Source: Pedobacter sp. UBA4863
GTDB lineage: Bacteria; Bacteroidota; Bacteroidia; Sphingobacteriales; Sphingobacteriaceae
NCBI RefSeq assembly: GCF_002399615.1
Contig: NZ_DHDZ01000031.1
Coordinates: 1-64,000 of the forward strand
Direction of reading: 5' to 3'
Length of the DNA: 64,000 nucleotides
In this document: positions 34,133-43,055 of the stretch, in pieces
Position numbering within the stretch: position 1 is the first letter of the stretch
How the letters are laid out: the number at the start of each line of letters is the position of its first letter
Translations under genes and position numbers: made by a program
The notes under the pieces: model-generated
What the model saw: only the letters and a program-made list of their open reading frames with translations
Database searches by the model: none
What the model was told of the DNA's origin: nothing

Positions 34133-34396
34133 ATCTGCTGCAAATATATAAATTAACCCTAGAGCTAATAAAAAATTCAAAAGAAAAAATAAGAATTAAT
34201 GGCTCCGTCAATTGCCCCTATTTTATTAGAATGAGTTATTTAGATAATTGTTTTTAACGGGCTTTTAATGGAGTTAAGTCGGGCTTTGGTCGGACTTATG
34301 ACAATTATATCCGAATAAAACGCATCTAACTTACGACCTAATTAAAGCGTATTTATTTCTTAATCAATAACTTATTATATTGTATTATATTTAAAA

Positions 34397-35022
34397 ATGG
34401 CCATAATTGAAAATGGAATAAACGGAGGATTAACTGGAACAGTGGGTACCGTGACAGGTTATTACTTACATGGAAAATATGCAATAAGGAGCAAACGCAA
34501 AACCTCTAAGAAAAACAAAATAGGAAGTGCTACGCAAAAGGCAGCGAGGTCGAGATTCACTATTATGCAGCAGTTTCTCAAACCAATTGTTGGTTTTGTG
34601 AGGATAGGTTTCAATATGAAATCAAAAAAACGAATGATGACCGCCAATAATGTAGCAAAATCTTACAACATGCTAAACTCGCAAAATGCAAACGGAGCAA
34701 TAGATTATGCTAAAGTATGTTTAACTTATGGCAATATATGAGGCGCATTAGACATTAACTTTGAATTAGATGATATTGGCGTACATTTTAGCTGGGCAAA
34801 CCGTACAATAGACGGAAAGGTTAGAGCGCAACATCAGGTAATGCTGATGGTATATGACGTGGAGAACGCAAATGCTTATTACGAAATCAGTGGAAACAAA
34901 TGGAAACTGTAACTCTTTCTAAATTTGATAAGGGAAAAACCTTTCATACTTGGGTTTCCTTTATTTTAGAAGACAGACAGGATATCTCGATGAATATGTA
35001 CGCTGGGAGTTTTGTTTTCTAA
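34397..35022 (+). pseudogene. DUF6266 family protein, broken
   Basis: The first 114 codons (MAIIENGINGGLTGTVGTVT..., then KPIVGFVRIGF, AIDYAKVCLTYG) match the start of DUF6266 proteins, which are normally about 200 residues. An in-frame TGA follows at 34739-34741. The same frame then continues with GALDINFELDDIGVHFSWAN and VMLMVYDVENANAYYEISGN. After a frameshift near 34907 the usual tail KTFHTWVSFILEDRQD and a stop at 35022 appear. One nonsense change and one frameshift therefore disable it. DUF6266 function is unknown; members occur in many copies in Pedobacter-like genomes. Confidence 0.75.
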
Positions 35023-35090
35023 CTTTAAAGTAATTAAACTTCTTTATTGCTGAAATTTACATGATTTTTAGTGTTTGCAATTAAGCAAAC

Positions 35091-35852
35091 TTAGCAATCA
35101 AAAGAAAGTCCGTCATAGGCCAATTTAATATTTGCTGGCAATTCTTTACTCACCTCTTCATGCAGGCCTAAATTATGGCTAATGTGGGTAAAATAAGTCA
35201 TTTCTGCCCCTATCTTCTCTGCCATCGCTATGGCTTCATTAAACGTAAAGTGAGAAATATGGCTTTCTTTTTGCAAGGCGTTTAATACCAATACCTTTGT
35301 GCCCTTAATTTTTTCTAATGATTCTTCGCTGATGGTCTTGGCATCGGTAATGTAGGTAAAGTTTCCAATTCTATAGCCTAAAATTGGTAGTCTGTAATGC
35401 ATTACTTCAACAGGAACAATTGCTACATTGCCTATTTTAAAAGATTGTTGGGCAATGGTATGCATCTTTATTTGAGGTAAGCCGTGATATTTCACATCAG
35501 AAAAGATATAATGAAATTCTCTTTTTAATGCAGCTTGCACCCTTTCGTCTGCATAAATGTCTATTCGTTTTTTGAGAATGTAATTATAAGGCCTAATATC
35601 ATCTAAACCAGCTATATGATCTTTATGCTCGTGAGTGTACAGAATGGCATCTAAATCATTTACACCGGCTCTTAACATCTGATAACGGAAGTCGGGCCCG
35701 CTATCAATAACGATACTCTGTCCATCGGTTTCTATCCAAACAGAAACCCTTAGGCGTTTGTCTTTTTTATTGCTAGATCTACATACTGCACAATTACAAG
35801 CAATTACTGGAATGCCCTGCGATGTACCCGTACCTAAAAAAGTGATCTTCAA
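35091..35852 (-). CDS. PhnP-like MBL-fold metallo-hydrolase
   Basis: 253 residues. The N-terminus is MKITFLGTGTSQGIPV, followed by the PhnP-type Cys pair CNCAVC. The metal motif THEHKDHIAGLDD (HxHxDH), the Asp in YITDAKTIS and a final His in YFTHISH complete the metallo-beta-lactamase site. PhnP homologs are cyclic phosphodiesterases. In Bacteroidota this gene is common outside phosphonate operons, and its housekeeping role is not clear. A terminator separates it from lolA upstream. Confidence 0.85.
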   Translation of the reverse strand: MKITFLGTGTSQGIPVIACNCAVCRSSNKKDKRLRVSVWIETDGQSIVIDSGPDFRYQMLRAGVNDLDAILYTHEHKDHIAGLDDIRPYNYILKKRIDIYADERVQAALKREFHYIFSDVKYHGLPQIKMHTIAQQSFKIGNVAIVPVEVMHYRLPILGYRIGNFTYITDAKTISEESLEKIKGTKVLVLNALQKESHISHFTFNEAIAMAEKIGAEMTYFTHISHNLGLHEEVSKELPANIKLAYDGLSFDC

Positions 35853-35886
35853 AATGATTATTTTAACGTGATTTCCAAAGCTAATA

Positions 35887-35921
35887 AAAAAGGGTTTAAG
35901 CTAATAGCCCAAACCCTTTTT
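35887..35921 (-). terminator. Terminator after lolA-like gene
   Basis: A perfect 11-bp inverted repeat (AAAAAGGGTTT / AAACCCTTTTT) with a 13-nt loop lies 20 nt beyond the lolA-like stop on the minus strand. The stem's A/T ends allow use in either direction. Confidence 0.75.
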
Positions 35922-35940
35922 AGATGTATAATTAATTGAA

Positions 35941-36591
35941 TTATCTTAAATCTACCACTTCTACACCTGGATATTTCTTTGCATCAAAAGCAAAAGTTGC
36001 TTCTGGTACTTTTACGTTAGGCGAAAATGTTTTTACATTGTAGGTATAGGTATTTCCATTTTTCTCGAATACTACAATGTTCACAATCTGTTTTGCGGCT
36101 TTATCAATACTTAAGCGTACTTTAAACACATTCTTTTTAATGTCTGTGGGCGATAAATCAATCATTTGGTAGGTTTTAGCCCCTACCTTTTGCTCGCCAG
36201 TATAAATGTATTTAAAACCCTTTTCGTAAATGGTAAATATTTTTGCCGGGTTTAATGCTTCGCCATTCGGATCTACGTTATTCACCTGTACTTCTTTATC
36301 ATTTTTCAGGTATGTCCATTGTACTTTACCGTCGCTAATTAACTCTTGGTTAGTCATGGCTACCTTGTACTTGTTTGCGTTAGCTTTTACATACAGGGTT
36401 CCTTGTTGCGTTTCTTTAACTTTTGCTTGTTTGTTATCTAAGGTAAAAGTGAAATCTGTTTTCACTACATCGTACGAACGATATTTTTTACTTACTTCTG
36501 CTAAAATTGCTTTTGCCTTTGGGTCTGTTTGTGCAAAGGCTACCGCACTAAAAACACCTACTGCTAAAAACGCCAATATTACTCTCTTCAT
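35941..36591 (-). CDS. LolA-like outer-membrane lipoprotein carrier
   Basis: 216 residues with a signal peptide (MKRVILAFLAVGVFSAVAFAQ). The fold shows the LolA/LolB half-barrel pattern: YRSYDVVKTDFTFTL, GTLYVKANANKYKVAM, a WTYLKNDKEVQV strand and YQMIDLSP. It would ferry lipoproteins from inner to outer membrane. Its place 18 nt behind ftsK is the usual arrangement in Bacteroidota. The stop is 20 nt ahead of a strong terminator. Confidence 0.85.
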   Translation of the reverse strand: MKRVILAFLAVGVFSAVAFAQTDPKAKAILAEVSKKYRSYDVVKTDFTFTLDNKQAKVKETQQGTLYVKANANKYKVAMTNQELISDGKVQWTYLKNDKEVQVNNVDPNGEALNPAKIFTIYEKGFKYIYTGEQKVGAKTYQMIDLSPTDIKKNVFKVRLSIDKAAKQIVNIVVFEKNGNTYTYNVKTFSPNVKVPEATFAFDAKKYPGVEVVDLR

Positions 36592-36609
36592 GTTATCTAA
36601 TCTTAAATT

Positions 36610-39201
36610 CTATTTATTGTTAAGGTTACTCAAGAACTGTTCCAAAGCATATTCGTCTGGAATTAAAACCTCACGAGCCTTACTGCCTTCAAACGGGCCA
36701 ACAATGCCTGCGCCTTCCAATTGGTCGATAATTCTGCCTGCCCTGTTATAACCTAATTTCATTTTACGCTGGATTAATGAGGTAGAACCTTGCTGGTGCA
36801 TTACAATCAGCCTTGCTGCATCCTCAAATAAAGGGTCTTTATCGTCTGGGTCGAAATCTTTTGTACTTCCCTCTCCATTTTCATCGATATACTCTGGCAA
36901 TAAATACGCATCTGGATAGCCACGCTGGTTACCAATAAAGTCAGAGATCCGATCTACCTCGGGCGTATCTACAAAAGCGCACTGTAGCCTAATTAAGTCA
37001 CTACCTGTGGCTAAAAGCATATCTCCCCTACCAATTAACTGATCGGCGCCACCGCTATCTAAAATGGTACGGGAGTCTATTTTTGACAGCACCCTAAACG
37101 CCAATCTGGCAGGAAAGTTAGCTTTAATTGTACCTGTAATTACGTTTACCGACGGACGTTGCGTTGCCAACACCAAATGAATACCAATGGCACGGGCTAA
37201 TTGTGCTAAACGGGCAATTGGGGTTTCTACCTCCTTACCTGCGGTCATAATTAAATCGGCAAACTCATCTACCACTAAAACAATATAGGGCAAGAAACGG
37301 TGCCCGTTATTTGGGTTAAGCTTACGCTTGATGAATTTTTCGTTATACTCCTTCAAGTTCCTCACCATGGCATCTTTCAACAAATCGTAACGTTGATCCA
37401 TTTCAATACAAAGTGAATTTAAGGTATGTACTACCTTTTTCGTGTCGGTAATGATGGCATCTTCGCCGCCCGGCAATTTGGCCAAGAAATGACGCTCAAT
37501 TTTATTGAATAGGGTTAACTCTACTTTTTTAGGGTCAACCAAAACAAACTTTAATTGCGAAGGATGTTTTTTATAGAGCAAAGAAACCAAAATAGAGTTA
37601 ATACCAACCGATTTACCTTGTCCTGTAGCACCCGCTACCAATAAGTGAGGCATTTTAGCCAAATCGGCAATATATACCTCGTTACTAATGGTTTTACCTA
37701 GGGCAATGGGCAAATCCATGGTATTTTGCGCCCATTTATCGGTATTTAAAATGCTACGCATTGATACCATTTCTGGATGCGAGTTTGGCACTTCGATACC
37801 AATGGTTCCTTTACCCGGCATTGGCGCAATAATACGGATACCTAAAGCAGCTAAGCTTAATGCAATATCGTCTTCTAAATTTTTAATTTTAGAAATACGA
37901 ACCCCCGGTGCTGGAATAATTTCGTACAGCGTTACGGTTGGGCCAATGGTTGCTTTAATTTTATCAATTTCAATATTGTAGTGATTTAATGTTTCTACAA
38001 TTTTGTTCTTATTGGCTTCTAGTTCATCAGAATTTACAGAAATTTTGTTTGTCCCATAATTTTCCATCAAATCTAGGTGAGGATATTTATAGCCTGATAA
38101 ATCTAGCGTTGGGTCATAATTACCAAACTGTTCTACCAATTCATCAGATTTTACTTCTTCTTCGGTTTTTTCGATGGTAAATGTTGGTTCTTCTACCTTT
38201 GGTGCAGGTGTAATTTCCATTGCTGGTGTTGCAGCTGCTACTACAGGTGCTGCCGCTACGGGCGCCGCTGGGCTTAACAACACATTTGTTCCCAAAGGAA
38301 TGGCTGATTTTTCTTGCTCTTCTTCTAATTCGGGCTTTTCAAACCTACTGGGTGTTAAAACAATATTTTGTTCTTGCTTTTGCTGGTTTCTATATTTATC
38401 GTTTAAGCTAAATTCTACAGGTTGGGCTATATTTTCTGCCTCTAGCGCTGTATTTTCAGGCACTTCAGGTACTATAATTCGCCTAGGATTTGGCTCTGGT
38501 TGTTTCTCGGGGAACTTAAAATCTATATTATAAGCAATAATGAGCACCGATAAGCCTAAGAAAATTAACAGGCCCCCAACGCCAGTTCTACCTATTTGTA
38601 TCTCTAACAATTTATTGCTCCAATAACCAAATTCGCCTTCTAAAAAGTGTGGCGTTTTAGCAAAAAACGAATGCCCAAATCCGAAAGCTAACGAAATAAA
38701 CAACAGAAAAAAGAAACTGTAAGCCAGCACCTTCTCTACTGCAAAAATCTTTACTTTAAAAAGCATTCTGTAGCCAATAACGAAAAACACAAAAACGAAT
38801 AGGAAAGAAGCTACCCCAAACCATTCGTATATAAACTGATGTGACAAAAGCGCACCGATTTTACCCAGCCAGTTTTGCACCACAGGGTCTTCTACGCCAC
38901 TTTGTTTCAGCTCTTCAATGCTTTTAAATAAATTACTCCACCCTCCGTTGGCATCAATTACATAGCTCTGGTCTTCTTCCCAAGTAAGCAAATAAGAGGT
39001 AAAGGCCACTAAAAAATAGATCGAAAGAATGATAAAAAAAAGGCCAATAATTTTCACAAACCGCCCATCTTGAAGATTAAAAGCAGGAAGGTACTCGGGC
39101 TTTATTCGGGGTTCCCTTGCACTTGGTTTTTGTCCACTTTTGCTTGCTTCAGCATTTTGTTTAAAAGAATTGGATTTGAATGAATTTCCCCTTACCGACA
39201 T
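36610..39201 (-). CDS. ftsK: DNA translocase FtsK/SpoIIIE
   Basis: 863 residues. Four membrane segments occupy residues ~45-230 (for example GLFFIILSIYFLVAFTSYLL and GGLLIFLGLSVLIIAYNI). A Pro/Ala/Glu-rich linker runs to ~390. The RecA-like motor has Walker A GATGQGKSVG near 525 and Walker B VLVVDEFADLI, and a C-terminal winged-helix gamma domain carries QRKMKLGYNRAGRIIDQLE. It clears chromosome ends from the closing septum and activates XerCD. The linker is short compared with E. coli FtsK, as usual in this phylum. Confidence 0.96.
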   Translation of the reverse strand: MSVRGNSFKSNSFKQNAEASKSGQKPSAREPRIKPEYLPAFNLQDGRFVKIIGLFFIILSIYFLVAFTSYLLTWEEDQSYVIDANGGWSNLFKSIEELKQSGVEDPVVQNWLGKIGALLSHQFIYEWFGVASFLFVFVFFVIGYRMLFKVKIFAVEKVLAYSFFFLLFISLAFGFGHSFFAKTPHFLEGEFGYWSNKLLEIQIGRTGVGGLLIFLGLSVLIIAYNIDFKFPEKQPEPNPRRIIVPEVPENTALEAENIAQPVEFSLNDKYRNQQKQEQNIVLTPSRFEKPELEEEQEKSAIPLGTNVLLSPAAPVAAAPVVAAATPAMEITPAPKVEEPTFTIEKTEEEVKSDELVEQFGNYDPTLDLSGYKYPHLDLMENYGTNKISVNSDELEANKNKIVETLNHYNIEIDKIKATIGPTVTLYEIIPAPGVRISKIKNLEDDIALSLAALGIRIIAPMPGKGTIGIEVPNSHPEMVSMRSILNTDKWAQNTMDLPIALGKTISNEVYIADLAKMPHLLVAGATGQGKSVGINSILVSLLYKKHPSQLKFVLVDPKKVELTLFNKIERHFLAKLPGGEDAIITDTKKVVHTLNSLCIEMDQRYDLLKDAMVRNLKEYNEKFIKRKLNPNNGHRFLPYIVLVVDEFADLIMTAGKEVETPIARLAQLARAIGIHLVLATQRPSVNVITGTIKANFPARLAFRVLSKIDSRTILDSGGADQLIGRGDMLLATGSDLIRLQCAFVDTPEVDRISDFIGNQRGYPDAYLLPEYIDENGEGSTKDFDPDDKDPLFEDAARLIVMHQQGSTSLIQRKMKLGYNRAGRIIDQLEGAGIVGPFEGSKAREVLIPDEYALEQFLSNLNNK

Positions 39202-39226
39202 CGTAATCGTTTAATATTTTAATGAA

Positions 39227-39234
39227 CAAATATA
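39227..39234 (-). promoter_or_regulatory. ftsK promoter -7 element
   Basis: TATATTTG on the minus strand, a perfect TAnnTTTG box, lies 25 nt ahead of the ftsK ATG. No convincing -33 TTTG is seen at the right distance. Confidence 0.5.
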
Positions 39235-39381
39235 AGAAACTGTTTATATTCTTTTAACCTGTGCAACATTTAGCTGTTACTATTTCATTTAACCTATAAT
39301 TAGTTTAAACCTTTTGCCTGAATTATAGTCTGTAACTCAGAAAGCAATTAATTTATTGCCTAGGTTTTTTATTTTAGTTTT

Positions 39382-39417
39382 ATCCTGCCCAGCAGCAACT
39401 GAGCAGGATTTTTTTTT
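39382..39417 (+). terminator. Orphan Rho-independent terminator
   Basis: ATCCTGCCCAG and CTGAGCAGGAT form a stem of 11 positions with one mismatch around a 6-nt loop, followed by nine T residues on the plus strand. No plus-strand gene lies upstream in the 39202-39381 gap, where ftsK runs the other way. Either a short unannotated RNA ends here or it blocks stray transcription into the ankyrin gene. Confidence 0.7.
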
Positions 39418-39427
39418 GTTTTTATTA

Positions 39428-39546
39428 GCCAGGGCACTTGTCCCAATTACGAGATGCACAGATTTTTGCTTTAATCGTTGCCATTAAATTGCGGTAGCAA
39501 ATAGTTAATTAAAAGCTATTTTAAAAGACAGCTGTGCATCGGTGGC
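39428..39546. other. Foldable element, possible structured RNA
   Basis: GCCA (39428-39431) can pair with TGGC (39543-39546). GATGCACAG (39453-39461) pairs perfectly with CTGTGCATC (39532-39540). Inside lie TTTGCT/AGCAAA (39465-39470 and 39496-39501) and AATAG/CTATT hairpins, and GGG/CCC (39432-39434, 39442-39444) forms a side arm. It follows the orphan terminator and would lie in the leader of the ankyrin gene if transcribed on the plus strand. I recognise no known riboswitch class. Confidence 0.35.
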
Positions 39547-39625
39547 AAAATACAACTAAGTGCGCTTTCTAAATGTTAATTTAATTTCGTTAATTTAACC
39601 TATTAGCGAAACCTAAATAAAAAAA

Positions 39626-40282
39626 ATGGATATCACGCAGCTAGAAACTCTTATAGAAAACAGCCAATTAGATGAAATAGTGGCTTTATTATCGCAAAAA
39701 CCACAATTGGCAACACAAATCACTTCTCATCAAATTTCGCCAATGTTGCTAGCCTGCTATTATAAAAAAATGGAAATTGCTAATGCCATTGCCGAGTTTA
39801 TGCCCGAGCTGAGCATTTTTGACGCCTGCGCTATTGGAAAATTTGAGGAGGTTACCCTATTGATCTTTAAAGACCCTCGCTCTATAAACGAATATTCGGC
39901 AGATGGCTTTACGCCACTTGGTCTGGCTTGTTATTTTAACCACGAAGAAATTGCCCGTTTTTTAGTATTAAAAGATGCTGAAGTTAACTTGCCAAGTAAA
40001 AATGGCTTTAACGTGTTTCCTATACATTCGGCAGTAGCCAACAACAATTTTAATATTACCAAAATTCTTTTAGATGCGGGCGCATATCCTAATGTTTGCC
40101 AAAAATCTGGTGTAGCACCTTTACATAGCGCCGCACAACTAGGTAACATAGAAATGATTATCCTTTTATTAGAACACGGCGCAGAAGTTACTTTGCGAAT
40201 GGAGGGCGGAAAACTACCGGCAGACTTAGCGGCAGAAAAAGGCTTTATTGAAATTGCCGATATTTTAAGGGATGACGATTAA
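39626..40282 (+). CDS. Ankyrin repeat protein
   Basis: 218 residues, cytoplasmic. About four to five ankyrin repeats fill residues ~60-215, with the consensus visible in SADGFTPLGLACYFNHEEIARFL, KNGFNVFPIHSAVANNN, SGVAPLHSAAQLGNIEMII and LPADLAAEKGFIEIADIL. The first ~60 residues are more divergent repeats. Such proteins mediate protein contacts; partners are unknown. It stands alone between the foldable element and a minus-strand PspC gene. Confidence 0.88.
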   Translation: MDITQLETLIENSQLDEIVALLSQKPQLATQITSHQISPMLLACYYKKMEIANAIAEFMPELSIFDACAIGKFEEVTLLIFKDPRSINEYSADGFTPLGLACYFNHEEIARFLVLKDAEVNLPSKNGFNVFPIHSAVANNNFNITKILLDAGAYPNVCQKSGVAPLHSAAQLGNIEMIILLLEHGAEVTLRMEGGKLPADLAAEKGFIEIADILRDDD

Positions 40283-40362
40283 CCGGGGTAAGAAAAGTCC
40301 AATGTCCGAAATTAAGAGTGACGGGACAAATCGTAAATTTAAATCGTAATTCGTAAATTAGG

Positions 40363-40581
40363 CTACTCCCAAATTCGCAATCTAATGCGCTTCATATAGT
40401 TTCTAATATCGAGCACTATGGCAGCCAGTATATAGAAAAGTATAGGAAAACCTACTGCTAAAAACGATGAATAGATGAAAAACAACCTCACTTTGTTGGT
40501 GCTCATATCTAGTTTATTGGCCAAATATTCTGAAACCCCAAAGCTTCTCTTTTCGAAAAAAGTAACTATACGTTGAAACAT
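40363..40581 (-). CDS. PspC domain membrane protein
   Basis: 72 residues. The PspC pattern SFGVSEYLANKLDMSTNKVRLFFI is followed by one long hydrophobic helix (AVGFPILFYILAAIVLDI) and a basic tail RNYMKRIRLRIWE. Full-length PspC domains are about 60 residues, so this is a complete stand-alone copy. In proteobacteria PspC belongs to the envelope stress response. No other psp gene is nearby, so its role here is open. Confidence 0.85.
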   Translation of the reverse strand: MFQRIVTFFEKRSFGVSEYLANKLDMSTNKVRLFFIYSSFLAVGFPILFYILAAIVLDIRNYMKRIRLRIWE

Positions 40582-40630
40582 CTTTTAGTTGATTTTAAAT
40601 CTAATTTACAAAAATAATAGACAAGGAATA

Positions 40631-40656
40631 AATATTCAAAGTTTAATTTTCATAAA
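40631..40656 (+). repeat. Left flank repeat of RAYT unit
   Basis: This 26-bp stretch (AATATTCAAAGTTTAATTTT...) recurs at 41604-41629 in the same orientation with one mismatch, bracketing the transposase gene and its hairpins. Confidence 0.6.
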
Positions 40657-40698
40657 AATTTAAGCGTCCTGCACAATTTTCTCTAAAGTTGGGTGTCC

Positions 40699-40906
40699 GA
40701 TAGGTTGGAAACTTTACAGAGAAAACAGCACAACGATATTCATTTTCTTAAAATTTGGGTGTCCCCGCCCAACTTCATATAGGTACACGAGTAATTATAT
40801 CCTTTTTTCGGCAGGTGCAGGCACCCACCGATAGATTGGAAACTTTACAGAGAAAACAGCACAACGATATTCATTTTCTTTAAAGTTGGGTGTCCCCACC
40901 CACCTT
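40699..40906 (+). repeat. Two 77-bp direct repeats with REP hairpins
   Basis: Copies at 40699-40775 and 40830-40906 are almost identical: GATAG(G/A)TTGGAAAC..., then AGAAAACAGCACAACGATAT, then GTTGGGTGTCCCC(A/G)CCCA. Between them a hairpin (GGTGC/GCACC, 40814-40825) is followed by CACCGATAG. Together with the copies behind the transposase gene they are its likely REP targets. They fill the gap between the PspC and RAYT genes. Confidence 0.7.
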
Positions 40907-40945
40907 ATGTAAAAGATACCTAACTTTAATTCAAAGAAAAACAAA

Positions 40946-41491
40946 ATGAGTTTATTTCATAAACGACAAGGACAAATGGATAATCATGAGATATATTTCT
41001 ACACGGTTACTATTAATAACTTCCATCATTTGTTAAAATCAGCTGAGGTAAAAACAATCGTAATTGAATCGCTCCGCTATCTTTATATAAACAAATTAGC
41101 TATTATATATGGTTATGTAATTATGCCAAATCATATCCACTTAATTTGGAAAACTATCAATGATGATAGAGATGAATCGGTAGTAGGAAGTTTTACCAAA
41201 TATACGGCGCACCAATTCCAAAAATATTTAAAGTCTAACCATCCCCATCAACTCGAAACCTATAAAGTTGCTCTTAGTGATAGAAATTATCAGTTTTGGA
41301 AACGTGATGCTTTAGCTATCCCACTAAGCAGCTTACCAATATTAGAACAGAAATTAGATTATATTCATGCAAATCCGATACAAGAGAAATGGAAATTGGC
41401 AAAATTCCCTGAAGATTATAGATGGAGCAGTGCAAGTTTTTATCAAAACGGAATTGATGAGTTTGGCATATTAACCCATTATAGAGATTAG
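40946..41491 (+). CDS. REP-associated tyrosine transposase (RAYT)
   Basis: 181 residues of the Y1 transposase superfamily related to IS200/IS605. The HUH motif is seen in YVIMPNHIHLIWK. The helix with the catalytic Tyr is in LEQKLDYIHANPIQEKW, followed by YRWSSASFY, all typical of Bacteroidota RAYT proteins. The lack of an orfB partner and the presence of REP-like hairpins on both sides fit a domesticated single-copy RAYT rather than an active IS. The reading frame is intact. Confidence 0.88.
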   Translation: MSLFHKRQGQMDNHEIYFYTVTINNFHHLLKSAEVKTIVIESLRYLYINKLAIIYGYVIMPNHIHLIWKTINDDRDESVVGSFTKYTAHQFQKYLKSNHPHQLETYKVALSDRNYQFWKRDALAIPLSSLPILEQKLDYIHANPIQEKWKLAKFPEDYRWSSASFYQNGIDEFGILTHYRD

Positions 41492-41494
41492 TTC

Positions 41495-41629
41495 GGTGGG
41501 TGGGGACACCCCGCCGATAGATAATATAAGTTAACTCCCTAAAGTTGGCTGTCCCCACCCAACTTCTCTTTTTCTGTAGGTGAAGACACCTACCGATAGG
41601 TTGAATATTCAAAGTTTAATTTACATAAA
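41495..41629 (+). repeat. REP hairpins and right flank repeat of RAYT unit
   Basis: Two hairpins follow the RAYT gene, each ending in CGATAG: GGTGGGTGGGGACACCCCGCC (41495-41515, CGATAG to 41520) and GTAGGTG-AAGA-CACCTAC (41576-41593, CGATAG at 41594-41599). A GTCCCCACCCAACTT block lies between them. The right copy of the 26-bp flank repeat is at 41604-41629. Confidence 0.65.
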
Positions 41630-41693
41630 CCCGTCATTATCCTTCACAATTTCCCCCTAAAGATTAGGCTGCCATCCTCCTTATGTTAACTCA

Positions 41694-42974
41694 TTACCTC
41701 TTCAAAATCTTTAGGCCAATACCGCAATTTAAACACTTTTTAGCATTGCAATAGTCTTTTCGCAACTGCAATAAGGCTTGTGTTTGGTAGGCATTATCTG
41801 CAACAACGCCCGCTTCTAAATATGATGTAACAATTGCATTTTTCTCGGCAGTAATACTCTCTAACAAATAAAAAGCACGGGTTTGAAAGTTAGCTTGGCC
41901 TGTGTATTTGCCATAAGCAAACAAAAACAAGCTTACCGTATTGATCAAAATATTATCTATGGATGATTTTCCTAGTTGCAGGTAAACTTTTTCTGCTTCT
42001 TTGTTAAAATGATAGTGTTTTTGCCAAAATGGGTTTACTGGTAGTTCTTCAAAAAGCAAATGCAATTCTTTTACATTTTTTACTTCCAATACTTTAGAAA
42101 ACAAATGGCTCGATTTTACAATTAGTGCGGCAAATTGTGCTAACCTTAATGTTGGAAAATTTTGCGGACGCATTCTTAAAAACTTCCAAAGTGAAATATC
42201 AATAGGTGTTAAGCCATATTTCTTTTTCAAAAAAGCATACTCGTTTTTTAATTGCTTAGGATAGTTATCTTCAAAACTTTGATTTAAAAACCCCGCCTGA
42301 CCAAAAATTAACGCTTCTATTTGCAAAGGTTGATCTTTATACTTGGCAAATAAGTTTTGTGATAAACTTTGGGCAAGTACCTGCATGGGCAAGGCATTAA
42401 CTTTAAAACCGAAACTTTTGGCCATAAAATGATAAAAGGTTTCGTCCCAGTTACCGTTTAATTGTGCTAAACACGCAAAAACTTCTTCAGATTTCTGTGC
42501 TAGCCTTTCTACCAACACCCTAGCTAAAAATCCATTAACCACAAAGCTATCTACCTTTCCTATTTGCTGCTCGCAAGGAAAAATATTTGTTGAAGCTATT
42601 AAACGCTCATAATTTTCGAACAGGTGTTGGGGAATTTTATCTTTAAGACTTAAAGTAGGCAATAACGTGCCATCGGCTCTTGTAATAGCAATATCGTGTT
42701 CCCAAACTACATGCAACACTACATTTTCATAGGCGCTATCGTTTTGGTGCCTGTGCACATTCCAGTCTGATGATTTTAAGTGCACTTCTACTTGTCCTAC
42801 CCAAGTGGTACCGTCAATACTAATTTTGGCATTAGTAAAATCTGGGCCTGCGTTTTTATTAGGAAAGCCACAGTTCAATATTTTTAATGGTTCTCCATCA
42901 ACAGTTTCAAGCTGCAATGTATGATACAACCTAAACTGCCAAACAAAATGTAGAAATTCTTCGGGAAAGCGCAT
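41694..42974 (-). CDS. DUF2851 family protein
   Basis: 426 residues, no signal peptide. The start FPEEFLHFVWQFRLY, then NAGPDFTNAKI, WVGQVEVHLKSSDW and NVVLHVVWEHD, is the DUF2851 signature, which has the look of a nuclease-like core (D/E-x-E/K pattern near VEVHLKSSDW). A helical C-terminal part ends with a Cys pair, CNAKKCLNCGIG. Function is unknown. Members are widespread single-copy genes in Bacteroidota. It is a single-gene unit. Confidence 0.8.
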   Translation of the reverse strand: MRFPEEFLHFVWQFRLYHTLQLETVDGEPLKILNCGFPNKNAGPDFTNAKISIDGTTWVGQVEVHLKSSDWNVHRHQNDSAYENVVLHVVWEHDIAITRADGTLLPTLSLKDKIPQHLFENYERLIASTNIFPCEQQIGKVDSFVVNGFLARVLVERLAQKSEEVFACLAQLNGNWDETFYHFMAKSFGFKVNALPMQVLAQSLSQNLFAKYKDQPLQIEALIFGQAGFLNQSFEDNYPKQLKNEYAFLKKKYGLTPIDISLWKFLRMRPQNFPTLRLAQFAALIVKSSHLFSKVLEVKNVKELHLLFEELPVNPFWQKHYHFNKEAEKVYLQLGKSSIDNILINTVSLFLFAYGKYTGQANFQTRAFYLLESITAEKNAIVTSYLEAGVVADNAYQTQALLQLRKDYCNAKKCLNCGIGLKILKR

Positions 42975-43055
42975 ATTTGAAGTTACGAATATTTAACTTG
43001 AAATATACATACCGCTATATATTTTCGTTGTTAAACACGAACAACTAAAACCTGT

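Noticed and set aside
33674..35022. An intact integrated element or prophage right of the island
   Set aside because: Only a recombinase tail, a tRNA and a broken DUF6266 gene are found; no structural or replication genes are present.
36230..36751. A 173-codon plus-strand frame opposite lolA and the ftsK end
   Set aside because: It crosses two well-supported minus-strand genes and has no recognisable domain.
40699..40906. CRISPR array
   Set aside because: There are only two 77-bp repeats, with internal palindromes and no regular short repeat-spacer pattern or cas genes; the adjacent RAYT gene explains them.
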